Below are positions 26,434 to 35,044 of a DNA stretch of 64,000 nucleotides, in pieces. The position numbers and the translations under genes are program-made. The notes beneath the pieces were generated by a model that was given only the letters and a program-made list of their open reading frames with translations, did no database searches and had not been told where the DNA came from. How positions within the stretch are numbered: the first letter of the stretch is position 1; the number at the start of each line of letters is the position of its first letter. The stretch is from an uncultured Eubacterium sp. (GTDB lineage Bacteria > Bacillota > Clostridia > Lachnospirales > Lachnospiraceae), in assembly GCA_910583555.1 (NCBI GenBank), contig CAJTXO010000001.1:1-64000 (forward strand), given 5' to 3'.

Positions 26434-26462
26434 ATTATACACCAGAGCTGCTTGTTTTGCAA
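26434..26462 (-). promoter_or_regulatory. Promoter of the antisense RNA
   Basis: Minus-strand TTGCAA (26457-26462), a 17-base spacer and TGTATAAT with the -10 hexamer TATAAT at 26434-26439. Near-consensus vegetative promoter with no ORF downstream; it reads toward the toxin 3' end. Confidence 0.8.
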
Positions 26463-26507
26463 GTGGCTCTTTTCAACTTACTCATCTGCGTTCCCTGTCG
26501 TTTCTTG

Positions 26508-27035
26508 TCAATACTCCGGCTCGATCAGTCCGTATGTATTTCCTTTTCTCTTGTAAACAACGTTTACTTCCTCGGTTTCCGAGTTGCGGAATACAAAGAA
26601 ATTGTGGCCGAGAAGTTCCATCTGCACGCATGCTTCTTCCGGATCCATCGGCTTCATCGCGAATTTCTTCGAGCGGATGATCTCGATCTCCTCGTCTTCA
26701 TACGGCTCTTCGTCGATAAATTCCTGATTCAGATGTGCTGCGTTCTGCTCCTTATCGATCAATTTATTTTTATATTTCCGAAGCTGTCTCTCGATCACCT
26801 CTTCTACGAGATCGATCGACACGTACATATCCGAACTTACTTCCTCCGCACGGATGATGCTGCCCTTCATCGGGATCGTGATCTCGATCTTCTGACGGTT
26901 CTTTTCCGTGCTAAGTGTTACATGAACCTCCGTGCTGTCTGTGAAATACCGCTCCAGCTTGGCAATCTTTTCCTCGACCGCCGAACGTAATCCCTCCGTT
27001 ATATCTAAATTTTTACCGCTAATTACCAAATTCAT
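26508..27035 (-). CDS. hpf: Ribosome hibernation-promoting factor (long form)
   Basis: Binds the 30S subunit and dimerises 70S ribosomes into inactive 100S particles in stationary phase. The N-terminal HPF domain is residues 1-95 (MNLVISGKNLDITEGLRSAV, DMYVSIDLVEEVIERQLRKY). After an acidic linker comes the C-terminal dimerisation domain (residues 118-175; KKFAMKPMDPEEACVQMELL, RNSETEEVNVVYKRK). Length 175 residues, the long form of Firmicutes. The ATG at 27035 has AAGGAG; 26 codons upstream of it are ignored. A near-consensus promoter and a DnaA-box cluster precede it. Confidence 0.95.
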   Translation of the reverse strand: MNLVISGKNLDITEGLRSAVEEKIAKLERYFTDSTEVHVTLSTEKNRQKIEITIPMKGSIIRAEEVSSDMYVSIDLVEEVIERQLRKYKNKLIDKEQNAAHLNQEFIDEEPYEDEEIEIIRSKKFAMKPMDPEEACVQMELLGHNFFVFRNSETEEVNVVYKRKGNTYGLIEPEY

Positions 27036-27101
27036 TTGAATCAGCTCCTTTGCCCATAATATTCGGTGACGAAAGCATGAAAATGCTTGTCCCGTAAATA
27101 C

Positions 27102-27130
27102 ATTATATACCAAATCGAGATATTGGGCAA
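27102..27130 (-). promoter_or_regulatory. hpf promoter
   Basis: Minus-strand TTGCCC (27125-27130), a 17-base spacer and TATAAT (27102-27107), followed by about 60 bases of leader to the hpf ATG. Confidence 0.75.
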
Positions 27131-27161
27131 CTAAAATTTTGCTACAAAAGTCTACTATTTT

Positions 27162-27231
27162 TGTGGATAATGTGGATAACTCTGTGTATAACTGCTAACT
27201 CTCGCAAATCCGTTCCTTTGATTGTGGATAA
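27162..27231 (-). promoter_or_regulatory. Cluster of four DnaA boxes
   Basis: Four 9-mers that fit TTATNCACA exactly on the minus strand: 27162-27170 and 27171-27179 (TTATCCACA, directly adjacent), 27183-27191 (TTATACACA) and 27223-27231 (TTATCCACA). All have the same orientation, within 70 bp, in the non-coding gap between the methyltransferase stop and the hpf promoter. The nearest edge is about 32 bases upstream of the hpf -35 box. No dnaA or dnaN lies nearby, so this is not the usual origin context. Confidence 0.85.
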
Positions 27232-27271
27232 CTTTGTTCGTACATCGAACTACATTTGTCGGCTGAAGAGT

Positions 27272-28138
27272 CTACTCCTGACGGCTCCAACGACCGCTCG
27301 CGCCGCACGGGAGAACGAGTCCGTTCGCGCTAACCGGCAGTCCAACCTCATCTGCCTGTACATTCCCGCCAAACGTCGTTCCGACGGCCAGCGCCAGCAT
27401 ATACGAAAGCACAGCCGGCTGCAACCCGGTCGTATAGCTGTTGATGAGAAAAAACAGCGGATCTTTTGACAACAGGCGGCTACACCGCTCGATCAGCGGA
27501 AAGATCTTTTCTTCGATCTTCCATATTTCTCCCTTCGGCCCCCGGCCATAAGAGGGCGGATCCATAATGATGCCGTCATAGGTGTTGCCGCGCCGGATCT
27601 CCCGCTCGACAAATTTCACACAATCGTCCACGAGATAGCGGATCGGCGCGTCGGCTAACCCTGAGGCGGCCGCGTTTTCTTTTGCCCAGGTAACCATGCC
27701 TTTGGATGCGTCCACGTGCGTCACGGCCGCCCCGGCTCCCGCGCAGGCTACCGTCGCCCCTCCGGTGTAGGCAAACAGGTTCAGCACCTTGACCGGGCGG
27801 CCGGCGCGCCGGATGATGCCCGATGTCCAGTCCCAGTTTACGGCCTGCTCTGGAAACAGTCCGGTATGTTTAAAACTAAACGGTTTGAGGTGGAAGATAA
27901 GATCCTTGTACGAAAGCTCCCACTGTTCGGGCAGGTCAAAAAATTCCCACTGTCCGCCGCCCCGGCTGCTCCTATGGTAATGGGCGTTCGCCTTTTTCCA
28001 CTGGGGAACACGCCGCGGCGTGTCCCAGATCACCTGTGGATCCGGACGCACGAGGATATAGTCCCCCCACCTCTCCAACTTTTCCCCACCCGATGTATCA
28101 ATCACTTCATAATCCTTCCAGCCATCCGCCAGCCACAT
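27272..28138 (-). CDS. RlmI-like class I SAM-dependent methyltransferase
   Basis: About 288 residues. Motif I VLNLFAYTGGATVACAGAGA, the acidic loop THVDASKGMVTWAKENA and catalytic motif IV IIMDPPSYGRGP place it with the RlmI/RlmL rRNA methyltransferases. An N-terminal beta-domain (residues 1-100) stands in for the PUA domain of RlmI. The ATG at 28138 is preceded by AGGAGG; the 47 codons upstream that stay open are not used. It probably methylates 23S rRNA; the position is unknown. Confidence 0.85.
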   Translation of the reverse strand: MWLADGWKDYEVIDTSGGEKLERWGDYILVRPDPQVIWDTPRRVPQWKKANAHYHRSSRGGGQWEFFDLPEQWELSYKDLIFHLKPFSFKHTGLFPEQAVNWDWTSGIIRRAGRPVKVLNLFAYTGGATVACAGAGAAVTHVDASKGMVTWAKENAAASGLADAPIRYLVDDCVKFVEREIRRGNTYDGIIMDPPSYGRGPKGEIWKIEEKIFPLIERCSRLLSKDPLFFLINSYTTGLQPAVLSYMLALAVGTTFGGNVQADEVGLPVSANGLVLPCGASGRWSRQE

Positions 28139-28286
28139 AATTTTCCTCCTTTTTCGCATAGGTTTGGGCATGCTTTTTTGCTGCGCCACACATAAAATGA
28201 TGTTGGGGTCAAAAGGTGTTTTGCCCCCAACTGATGCCCCGGGTTGCTCCGTCGTTTCACAACTCCCGCAATCCTTCAAACAAATA

Positions 28287-29396
28287 TTAAATCAGCTTTT
28301 GTCCGCAATTCGGACAGAAATTCCCCTCTCCGGTCTTCTGCCCGCAGTTTGGACAGAAATTTGGCTTCGTTCCGGATGCGGACGGCGTTGCCGCTGTTTC
28401 CTGCGTTATCTGTGCAGACGAGGGCGTCTGCGATGTTTGTTTCGGCATCTGCGGTGTCTGTGGCGTCGCCTGTGGGTTTTCTGGCGTCGCCTGCACTGGC
28501 GTCGCCTGTACTGGCGTCGCCTGCATTGGCGTCGCCCCCATCTGCTGCATCGTTTCATTCATATTTTTCATCATCTGCCCCGCCACATTCATTCCCATCA
28601 TCATACCCATCATATCCGACGCCATACCGCCCCCGTTCATTTTACCGGACGCCATGCCGTCTGTCATCGACACCTGCTGGTACCTCCCGATGTCGCCTAT
28701 CATGCTCTGGGACGCCGTTTTCGTTACCATATCCTGCACTTCCTTCGGATAATTGAAACTCATCACCTGGAAACCGGTGATCTCCATGCCCATATCCGAG
28801 ATGTCATACGAAAGATCCTTCTGTATGCCGGCAGCGATCAGCGTCGCGTTCGCCTGAAGGTTAAACATATCCTTGCCTTCCGTAGTGATCCACTTCATGA
28901 GCAGCTGGTCGATAAACGGGTTGATACGGTTTCGCAGATCCGCCACCCCGTAACTGTTTTTGACGCCTGCCACATTCTCGATCAGCGACGTATAATCCGA
29001 AACCCGGAACGTATACGTCCCGTTCGCCCGGATCGGCATCCCGCCCGGCAGCTGCGGCGTCGGAATGAGGATCGGGTTCTGTGTCCCCCATTTCATCAGA
29101 AATTCTTTCGTATTGACAAACAATACTTCCGCCCGCATTCCACTATTAAACCCAAATTTAATCCCCTTCAACGTAGATAAAAAAGGGATGATCTCGGATT
29201 CAATATCATAATCCCCGTCCTCGGTAAATATCCCATCAATCTTACCATTGTGCAAAAATATGGCGTCCTGGCCCGGCCGGATGATCAGACGGCTTCCTTT
29301 TTTTATTTCGCGGTTCGTCCATTTCCAGAACACCATTTCCTCGTTCCATTCCTCCCATTCGACTACATTCGCAAACTGATTTGAAAACAACCCCAT
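28287..29396 (-). CDS. SPFH domain protein with C-terminal double zinc ribbon (YdjI-like)
   Basis: About 369 residues. Residues 1-230 are an SPFH/virion core-like domain (MGLFSNQFANVVEWEEW, RLIIRPGQDAIFLHNGKIDG). Next is a Met/Gly-rich stretch, then low-complexity repeats of A-T-P-x-Q, then two zinc ribbons of the form NFCPNCGQK. In Bacillus the homologue YdjI works with YdjG, YdjH and the phage-shock protein YdjF/PspA at the membrane. Here the YdjG- and YdjH-like genes lie directly upstream but no pspA is present. The ATG at 29396 has AAGGATG at the right distance. Confidence 0.85.
   Translation of the reverse strand: MGLFSNQFANVVEWEEWNEEMVFWKWTNREIKKGSRLIIRPGQDAIFLHNGKIDGIFTEDGDYDIESEIIPFLSTLKGIKFGFNSGMRAEVLFVNTKEFLMKWGTQNPILIPTPQLPGGMPIRANGTYTFRVSDYTSLIENVAGVKNSYGVADLRNRINPFIDQLLMKWITTEGKDMFNLQANATLIAAGIQKDLSYDISDMGMEITGFQVMSFNYPKEVQDMVTKTASQSMIGDIGRYQQVSMTDGMASGKMNGGGMASDMMGMMMGMNVAGQMMKNMNETMQQMGATPMQATPVQATPVQATPENPQATPQTPQMPKQTSQTPSSAQITQETAATPSASGTKPNFCPNCGQKTGEGNFCPNCGQKLI
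28482..28541. repeat. 15-bp in-frame tandem repeat in the SPFH gene
   Basis: Four head-to-tail units of the form TGGCGTCGCCTGxAx at 28482, 28497, 28512 and 28527, with a fifth, longer unit at 28461. Each codes for five residues (A-T-P-V/M-Q). Confidence 0.85.
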
Positions 29397-29506
29397 ATTG
29401 ATCCATCCTTTCTGTTGTTTCGTCAATAAAATTAAATAGACATTAATTTTTTCCGATTAAGTGAAACCGCATGATAATGAAAATGCCAAAACACCAACAT
29501 TTCCAG

Positions 29507-30328
29507 TTAAAAACGACCGCCTCCGTGCGAGTGGCTGTGCCCTCCCCGGCTTCTCCCGCCTCCGCCGCTGCTATTGCTGCTGGACTTTTTCGTCCTCACA
29601 TATGTCGTATGGGTATAAATATCCCGCCGCCCGATGAGACCAGAATTTGACTGATCCATATATGTCATCCCGTTCGTCGTCATCTTTCCCCCGACATTCC
29701 GCAAGAGCACGAGTATAACGATCAATCCCGCGACAGCGCCGAGCAGCAGATGGAACTGCCATGTCAGATAAAAAAACGGCTTTCGCATCTCGGCATCCGT
29801 CTCCGAGAGAAACGTATCCATCATTTCCACATAGAGGGAAAAATCCCCCGGACTGCCGCTCTGCTGGCGTTTTACATAGTCCTGAAGCTTTATGGCCAGT
29901 TCATCCGCATCGGAATCATCGATCTTCCTCTCCGCCGTTCCATAACCGAGCACATCCAGCGTGCGGTTCCGGGGGCAGATATTGAGCCACAGAACGACCG
30001 TACTCTTATGGGCATCCAAATCCAAATACCGCTCACTCACAAGCTCCGGCGCCGATGGCTCACTCGCGCTCCAATCGTCAGAATTGATGAGGAATGCCAC
30101 GACGTTACAATCATATTCTTCCCGCATCGCCTGCATTTTCTGTTCAAACGCGGCAATCTGCTCCCCGGTATAAACGGCGGCGTAGTCATTGACCGCGCTC
30201 TCACTTTTGATTTCCGCCCCCGGGGGCAGGGACCCGGCTGATACCGGCTGTACCCGGAAAAGCAAGGCGCCAAACATGAAAAACAGTAAACATAAAACAA
30301 AGCCTTTAATCCGCTTTCTACTCGTCAT
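29507..30328 (-). CDS. TPM domain membrane protein (YdjH/YgcG-like)
   Basis: About 273 residues. An N-terminal signal or anchor helix (residues 6-30) is followed by a TPM domain (VNDYAAVYTGEQIAAFEQKM, VVAFLINSDDW, GTAERKIDDSDADELA) outside the membrane. A second helix (FHLLLGAVAGLIVILVLL, about residue 190) comes next, and the cytosolic tail ends Ser/Gly/His-rich (GGGGRSRGGHSHSHGGGRF). The start overlaps the stop of the zinc-ribbon gene by 4 bases (ATGA). Homologous to YdjH, part of the membrane anchor for PspA in Bacillus; that role is not shown here. Confidence 0.85.
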   Translation of the reverse strand: MTSRKRIKGFVLCLLFFMFGALLFRVQPVSAGSLPPGAEIKSESAVNDYAAVYTGEQIAAFEQKMQAMREEYDCNVVAFLINSDDWSASEPSAPELVSERYLDLDAHKSTVVLWLNICPRNRTLDVLGYGTAERKIDDSDADELAIKLQDYVKRQQSGSPGDFSLYVEMMDTFLSETDAEMRKPFFYLTWQFHLLLGAVAGLIVILVLLRNVGGKMTTNGMTYMDQSNSGLIGRRDIYTHTTYVRTKKSSSNSSGGGGRSRGGHSHSHGGGRF

Positions 30329-31434
30329 CCGATCCCACCCCCTAAACATAATACCGTGATCAGGCGCAGGATAAGGAACAAAAGTCCTCCCGTTCCCAAA
30401 AACCAGGCCGCCACCTTCGCCTTACTTACCGGCGGTTTCCCCACGATCTTTCCCGTCTCCCCGTTCATCATAAACACATGCTCGCCGTTCTTATAATTGT
30501 AATTGATCATCCAGACTGGCAACAGGGCATAGTCCGCCCTCTTTTTCCGCACATGGTAATCCCGGCCCGTAATGTTAGCGGTCGTGTATTGTTTCATCGT
30601 CTGCCGGACGAAGGTGTCCATATAATCTCGCACCCGCTCCGATATACGCGGAAGAAGGTCCTCATCCGTGTAATTATATCCCTCCGCCACATAGCCTGGA
30701 AGGTACATGGCGGAAAAATCCTTCAGATCCTCAAAATGAAACGGCTCCAGTTTATCCATCGCCGTGTCGTCCATCCGCTCAGAAGCGTCCGCCGGAATGC
30801 GGTCGTAATCGAGATCAACCTTGCGCCACACTTTATAATGCTTCGTCGCCGTCACATTATAGTTTCCGCTGGAATAATGGGAAACCCTTGTACAGTCGGC
30901 ACTCACCTCTCCCTGCCCCGCCACGTCAAACAGCCAAAACGGAACGTAAATACCGACAACATCCGCGATCCGGTCTGCCGTCATAAAATCATTCGGTGTG
31001 ATCTTTCCATGCCGGCACCACTTTTTAAACCCGACCACCGCTTCTTCTTTACTTACCCGGAACGGGATCACCTTCGCCGGCGCCCGTTTTCCCTGCAACC
31101 GGTCTGCCAGTATCATCGGGGAGCCACAGAAACTACATTTCGCAGCCGTTGTATCCTCCGACACGGCGAGCTCTGCCCCGCAGTTTTCACAGTGGTACGA
31201 TACGACCGAATCATCAAAACGGTTGTCTGTTCTCTCCTCTGTGACCTGCCGGTACTCCCCGGTCAGCTCATCGACATTTTCCTCTGCCGCCTCCTGCTCG
31301 TATGTACCTCCCTGCTGCTTTGCGTATTCCTGAATGTCGATGCGGTGACCGCACGCGTCGCACGCCAGCATCCCAGAACGGGAATCAAACATCATATTGG
31401 CCCCGCAGTTCGGGCATTTATATTGAACGACCAT
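30325..31434 (-). CDS. TFIIB-type zinc-ribbon membrane protein (YdjG-like)
   Basis: Two zinc ribbons at the N-terminus (YKCPNCGANM with CDACGHRI at residues 5-33; YHCENCGAELAV with CSFCGSPM at residues 80-107). A long soluble domain with the repeated theme PFWLFD/LPVWMINY follows, then a C-terminal membrane helix (residues 340-365). Length 369 residues. It starts 1 base after the alpha-galactosidase stop, so both may be read from one message. With the TPM and SPFH genes it forms a conserved set known in Bacillus as ydjG-ydjH-ydjI. Confidence 0.85.
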   Translation of the reverse strand: MVVQYKCPNCGANMMFDSRSGMLACDACGHRIDIQEYAKQQGGTYEQEAAEENVDELTGEYRQVTEERTDNRFDDSVVSYHCENCGAELAVSEDTTAAKCSFCGSPMILADRLQGKRAPAKVIPFRVSKEEAVVGFKKWCRHGKITPNDFMTADRIADVVGIYVPFWLFDVAGQGEVSADCTRVSHYSSGNYNVTATKHYKVWRKVDLDYDRIPADASERMDDTAMDKLEPFHFEDLKDFSAMYLPGYVAEGYNYTDEDLLPRISERVRDYMDTFVRQTMKQYTTANITGRDYHVRKKRADYALLPVWMINYNYKNGEHVFMMNGETGKIVGKPPVSKAKVAAWFLGTGGLLFLILRLITVLCLGGGIG

Positions 31435-31435
31435 A

Positions 31436-33643
31436 CTACCTCTCCTTGATAAAGTGAATCATTGTACCTTCAAAATCCCTTTGTGCACCATTTATCTCTA
31501 TGCCCATATTCATCAGCATATTCCCGCTATAGATCCCATCCCGGTCACTCAGCCTGTATTCTGCCGCGGCATCCAGTCCTTTTGGCCAGATCCGCACGCC
31601 CCAGCTATTGATGCGGTGCATGACCCTCACAACCGAGAGCAGCGCCTCCGACTGATCTTTGGCCACTACCATGTAACAGTCATACGGCGTTTTCTCTGAC
31701 GGTACCACAATGCGGTAATAATCGCCGGCGCGGATGAGGTCATTATACTTATGGTACATGTCCGTCTGCTCTTTGATCTTTTCCTTCTCTTCCGCGGTCA
31801 GCTTTGTCACGTCCAGTTCATAACCAAAAGTTCCGCAAAGTGCCACCTGTCCGCGCGTGTCAAACGGCGTCGTTCGGTGAGTTGCGTGATTCGGGCAGTC
31901 ACTCACATGCGCGCCCATCGTGGAAAGTGGATATACCATCGCCGTACCGCGCTGGATCGACAGCCGCTCGATCGCGTCCGTATCGTCGGAGCACCAGATC
32001 TGCGGACTGTAATAAAGCATGCCCGCGTCAAACCGGCCGCCGCCGGAAGAACAGTTTTCAAACAGTAATTCCGGGAAATCTATCACCAGCCGCTCCTGCA
32101 TCTCGTACACACCGAGCACATACCGGTGGTATACCATGCCCTGCTCGTCTGAAGGCGCCGTATGGCTCGCCACATTTGTGAGGCTGCGGTTCATATCCCA
32201 CTTTACGTACTCGATCCCAGCCTCTTTGATCACGCGGCTGATCCGGCGGTAGATCTCATCGCGGACTTCTTTTCTTCCTATATCTAATACATACTGGTTT
32301 CTCGAACGGCTGACTTCCCGGTCGCGGTACTGTAAGATCCAGTCTGGATGCTCACGGTACAGGTCAGAATCCGGGTTTACCATCTCCGGCTCCACCCAGA
32401 TCCCGAATTTCAGTCCCCGCTCCCTCACGCCGTCCGCCAGACGCTTCACCCCGCCGGGAAGCTTTTCCTCGTTGGCAAACCAGTCTCCGAGCGACGAATT
32501 ATCGTCATTTCTTTTTCCAAACCATCCATCATCCATCACGAGCATTTCAATTCCCAGGCCAGCCGCCTCTTCGGCAATACTCCACAATTTCTCCGTATTA
32601 AAATCAAAATAGGTAGCTTCCCAGTTATTGATGAGAATGGGCCGTTTTCTGTCACGGTACATCCCCCGGATCAGATGCCCGCGGTACAGGTCGTGAAAAT
32701 TCCTCGTCATCCCGCCGATTCCCTGCGAAGAATAGATGAGAACGGCTTCCGGCGCCGTAAATGACTCCCCGGCTCCTAATTTCCAGGAAAAATGATACGG
32801 ATGGATGCCCATGACCGCCCTTACATGGCCGAACTGGTTCTTCTCCACCTGGGCCAGAAAGTTGCCGGAATACACAAAATTGATCCCGTACACACGCCCT
32901 GTATCCTCCGTCGCGCCAGGCTCAAGCAAGGCCATAAACGGATTTTCCTGATGGGAACTCACACCGCGTATCGAACCGATGCTCTGCTTTCCCTCCCCGA
33001 CTTCCCGCCGGTATACGCTCCTCTCCCGCCCCCAGGCGCCGTGAAGCGTGATCAGATCCAGGCCGCCGTCCCGAAGATCCAGGCAAAGGGACATCACGCG
33101 TTCTAAATGGCAGCTTTTCCCACCATGATTTTCCACTACGACTGTGCGCGTGATCGCGTCTTCCTCTTCAAAAACCGAATAATATAATTTCAGTTCCAGC
33201 TTAAGATCCGACTCCGACAGATGGAGCACCAGCGTCTCACAGTCATCAGAGAACGTAGAAGGCAGGCCCTCTAAGGCGGGTTTTCCCTTTACCACCTCGT
33301 AACCTTTGTACAAAAACTCCAGCGCCTCCTCGCCGCTTCCGGCGTCTACCTCCAGGCATGGTTCTCGGAAGTCCCCGTATCCGGGCATCCCGTATTCCCA
33401 CAAAAAGGTATCGTGAAGATTTACCTTCTCCCGCTGGCTGTCAGCCGGAATACTGTTTTTCTGATCCGCGCCCAAAAGCGACAGCATATTGCCGGTATCG
33501 GACATTTCCCCACCGTCAAATGTCAATCTGTCCCCATAGTACATATGTCCGGCATACCCATCCCTGTTCACTCCTAATACATACGAGGAATGGACGGTAT
33601 CCAGTTTAAACACCCGATATGTCTCATTTACCTGAATCGCCAT
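31436..33643 (-). CDS. Alpha-galactosidase, GH36
   Basis: Hydrolyses terminal alpha-1,6-galactose from raffinose, stachyose, melibiose or galactomannan. Length 735 residues, the bacterial GH36 size with an N-terminal beta-sandwich, a barrel and a C-terminal sheet. Catalytic nucleophile Asp in YVKWDMNRS (about residue 480), acid/base Asp in WCSDDTDAIERL (about 545), substrate loop FENCSSGGGRFDAGML, and MLVMDDGWFGKRNDD before them. There is no signal peptide, so it acts on imported oligosaccharides. No sugar transporter or regulator is beside it in this window. GAAGGAGA precedes the ATG. Confidence 0.95.
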   Translation of the reverse strand: MAIQVNETYRVFKLDTVHSSYVLGVNRDGYAGHMYYGDRLTFDGGEMSDTGNMLSLLGADQKNSIPADSQREKVNLHDTFLWEYGMPGYGDFREPCLEVDAGSGEEALEFLYKGYEVVKGKPALEGLPSTFSDDCETLVLHLSESDLKLELKLYYSVFEEEDAITRTVVVENHGGKSCHLERVMSLCLDLRDGGLDLITLHGAWGRERSVYRREVGEGKQSIGSIRGVSSHQENPFMALLEPGATEDTGRVYGINFVYSGNFLAQVEKNQFGHVRAVMGIHPYHFSWKLGAGESFTAPEAVLIYSSQGIGGMTRNFHDLYRGHLIRGMYRDRKRPILINNWEATYFDFNTEKLWSIAEEAAGLGIEMLVMDDGWFGKRNDDNSSLGDWFANEEKLPGGVKRLADGVRERGLKFGIWVEPEMVNPDSDLYREHPDWILQYRDREVSRSRNQYVLDIGRKEVRDEIYRRISRVIKEAGIEYVKWDMNRSLTNVASHTAPSDEQGMVYHRYVLGVYEMQERLVIDFPELLFENCSSGGGRFDAGMLYYSPQIWCSDDTDAIERLSIQRGTAMVYPLSTMGAHVSDCPNHATHRTTPFDTRGQVALCGTFGYELDVTKLTAEEKEKIKEQTDMYHKYNDLIRAGDYYRIVVPSEKTPYDCYMVVAKDQSEALLSVVRVMHRINSWGVRIWPKGLDAAAEYRLSDRDGIYSGNMLMNMGIEINGAQRDFEGTMIHFIKER

Positions 33644-33692
33644 AATCTCTTCTCCTTCTCACCTTTGACAATTTTTTTATTTTCTGTTACAC

Positions 33693-33720
33693 AAAAACGC
33701 CCCTCGCAACACGAGGGGCG
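33693..33720 (-). terminator. Terminator of tRNA-Arg
   Basis: CGCCCCTCG (33698-33706) pairs with CGAGGGGCG (33712-33720); minus strand followed by TTTTTGTG. It lies 6 bases past the tRNA 3' end. Confidence 0.85.
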
Positions 33721-33726
33721 CCTTTA

Positions 33727-33800
33727 CGTGGGTTAGAGGATTCGAACCCCCGACCTTTTGGTCCGTAGCCAAACGCTCTATCCAGCTGAGCTAAACCCAC
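33727..33800 (-). tRNA. tRNA-Arg (ACG)
   Basis: Cloverleaf read on the minus strand: acceptor GTGGGTT/AACCCAC, D-arm AGCTCAGCTGGATAGAGC, anticodon loop CTACGGA in stem TTTGG/CCAAA, and T-loop GTTCGAATCC. The 3' CCA is not encoded. Confidence 0.95.
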
Positions 33801-33837
33801 ATATTCATTTGCTTTTTCACACGCAAGACATATATTA

Positions 33838-34566
33838 TCATAAATGACTGTTTTTGTCAAGAGATTTTCGAAGATTACGCAATATTTTCTTTTCCAGACG
33901 GCTGACCTGCACCTGGCTGACGCCAAGCTGTTCTGCCACCTCACGCTGGGTTTTATCCTCAAAATAGCGCAATTGTATCAGTTTTCCCTCTGTCTCGTCC
34001 AAAAGACAGAGCAGCTGTTCTACGAGCATCCGGTTTAATAACTGCTCGTTCCAGTCCGTTTTTTCCTGTATCCGATCTTCGAGCGATACTTCTTTTCCGT
34101 CCGCAAAAGAGACCTTCTTATTGATCGATTCCACTTCCGCATTCGCTTCCAGGGCGATGACGATATCTTCCGGCGCGATTTCCGTCGCCGCCGCCAGTTC
34201 CTCGATCGACGGCTCCCTGTCAAGTTTTTGCGACAGCTGGTCGGCTGCCCGCCGGATCTTCCAGCCGTTTTCCTTAATGCTCCTGCTGACCCGCACCATA
34301 CCGTCATCGCGGAGAAAGCGCTTGATCTCGCCGCTGATGAGCGGAACCGCATACGTGGAAAATTTAACATCAAAACTCATATCAAACTTGTCCACCGCCT
34401 TGATCAGGCCGATAGCTCCAATCTGACTCAGCTCCTCGCTGTCGTACCCCCGCCCGGCATACCGGCCCACGATGCTGTACACCAGCCCCATATTGTCCTT
34501 TATCACCTGGTCTCTCGCCGCTTTATCCCCTTTCCGTGCCATCCTGATCAATTCCATGGTTTCCAT
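33838..34566 (-). CDS. sigF: RNA polymerase sigma-F factor, sporulation
   Basis: Forespore-specific sigma factor (SpoIIAC). Region 2 is GLVYSIVGRYAGRGYDSEEL to FDVKFSTYAVPLISGEIKRF (residues 27-85), region 3 is residues 95-160, and region 4 ends with the helix-turn-helix EDKTQREVAEQLGVSQVQVS. Length 242 residues. It is third in the operon after the anti-sigma factor and its antagonist, with a 14-base gap, which is the standard spoIIA order and the reason for choosing sigma-F over sigma-G. Expected control is by sigma-H and Spo0A upstream of the first gene. Confidence 0.93.
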   Translation of the reverse strand: METMELIRMARKGDKAARDQVIKDNMGLVYSIVGRYAGRGYDSEELSQIGAIGLIKAVDKFDMSFDVKFSTYAVPLISGEIKRFLRDDGMVRVSRSIKENGWKIRRAADQLSQKLDREPSIEELAAATEIAPEDIVIALEANAEVESINKKVSFADGKEVSLEDRIQEKTDWNEQLLNRMLVEQLLCLLDETEGKLIQLRYFEDKTQREVAEQLGVSQVQVSRLEKKILRNLRKSLDKNSHL

Positions 34567-34580
34567 TGATAATCTCCATT

Positions 34581-35021
34581 CTAAGAAATATTGATCGCAC
34601 TATATATATTTTTTTTCATACGGATCCTCGTACCCTTTCCGGGCTCCGATTCGACCTGAAGATCATCCATAAATGCTTCCATAAAAGCAAACCCCATTCC
34701 CGAGCGGTCAAGCTCCGGCTTAGAGGTATACAGTGGTTCCATCGCCTTTTTGATATCGGGAATTCCCTCCCCTTCATCCGTGACTTCGAGAAAAAGCGTA
34801 TTTTCCTCGATCTTTCCCCGGATCGTCACCATTCCCTGCTGCTTTTCATATCCGTGTATGATCGCATTGGTAACGGCTTCCGACACCGCCGTCTTAATAT
34901 CTGAAAGTTCTTCGAGCGTCGGGTTCAGCTTCAGGACAAAAGCGCTGACCGCCGCCCTGGCAAAGCTTTCATTTTCCGAAATACTGATAAACTCCAGCTT
35001 CATTTCATTATATGTACTCAT
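34581..35021 (-). CDS. spoIIAB: Anti-sigma F factor SpoIIAB
   Basis: Serine kinase and anti-sigma factor of the GHKL ATPase fold, about 146 residues. N-box TAVSEAVTNAIIHGY, G1-box VTDEGEGIPDIKKAM and G2-box SGMGFAFMEAFMDDL are present. It holds sigma-F inactive and phosphorylates SpoIIAA until septation. The ATG at 35021 has GAGGG upstream; a later Met (35003) is possible. Confidence 0.93.
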   Translation of the reverse strand: MSTYNEMKLEFISISENESFARAAVSAFVLKLNPTLEELSDIKTAVSEAVTNAIIHGYEKQQGMVTIRGKIEENTLFLEVTDEGEGIPDIKKAMEPLYTSKPELDRSGMGFAFMEAFMDDLQVESEPGKGTRIRMKKNIYSAINIS

Positions 35022-35044
35022 TCTTTCCCTCATTTCTGCACTTA

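Noticed and set aside
27162..27231. DnaA-box cluster considered as the replication origin
   Set aside because: No dnaA, dnaN, recF or gyrB genes, no AT-rich unwinding element was identified, and gene orientation does not switch here.
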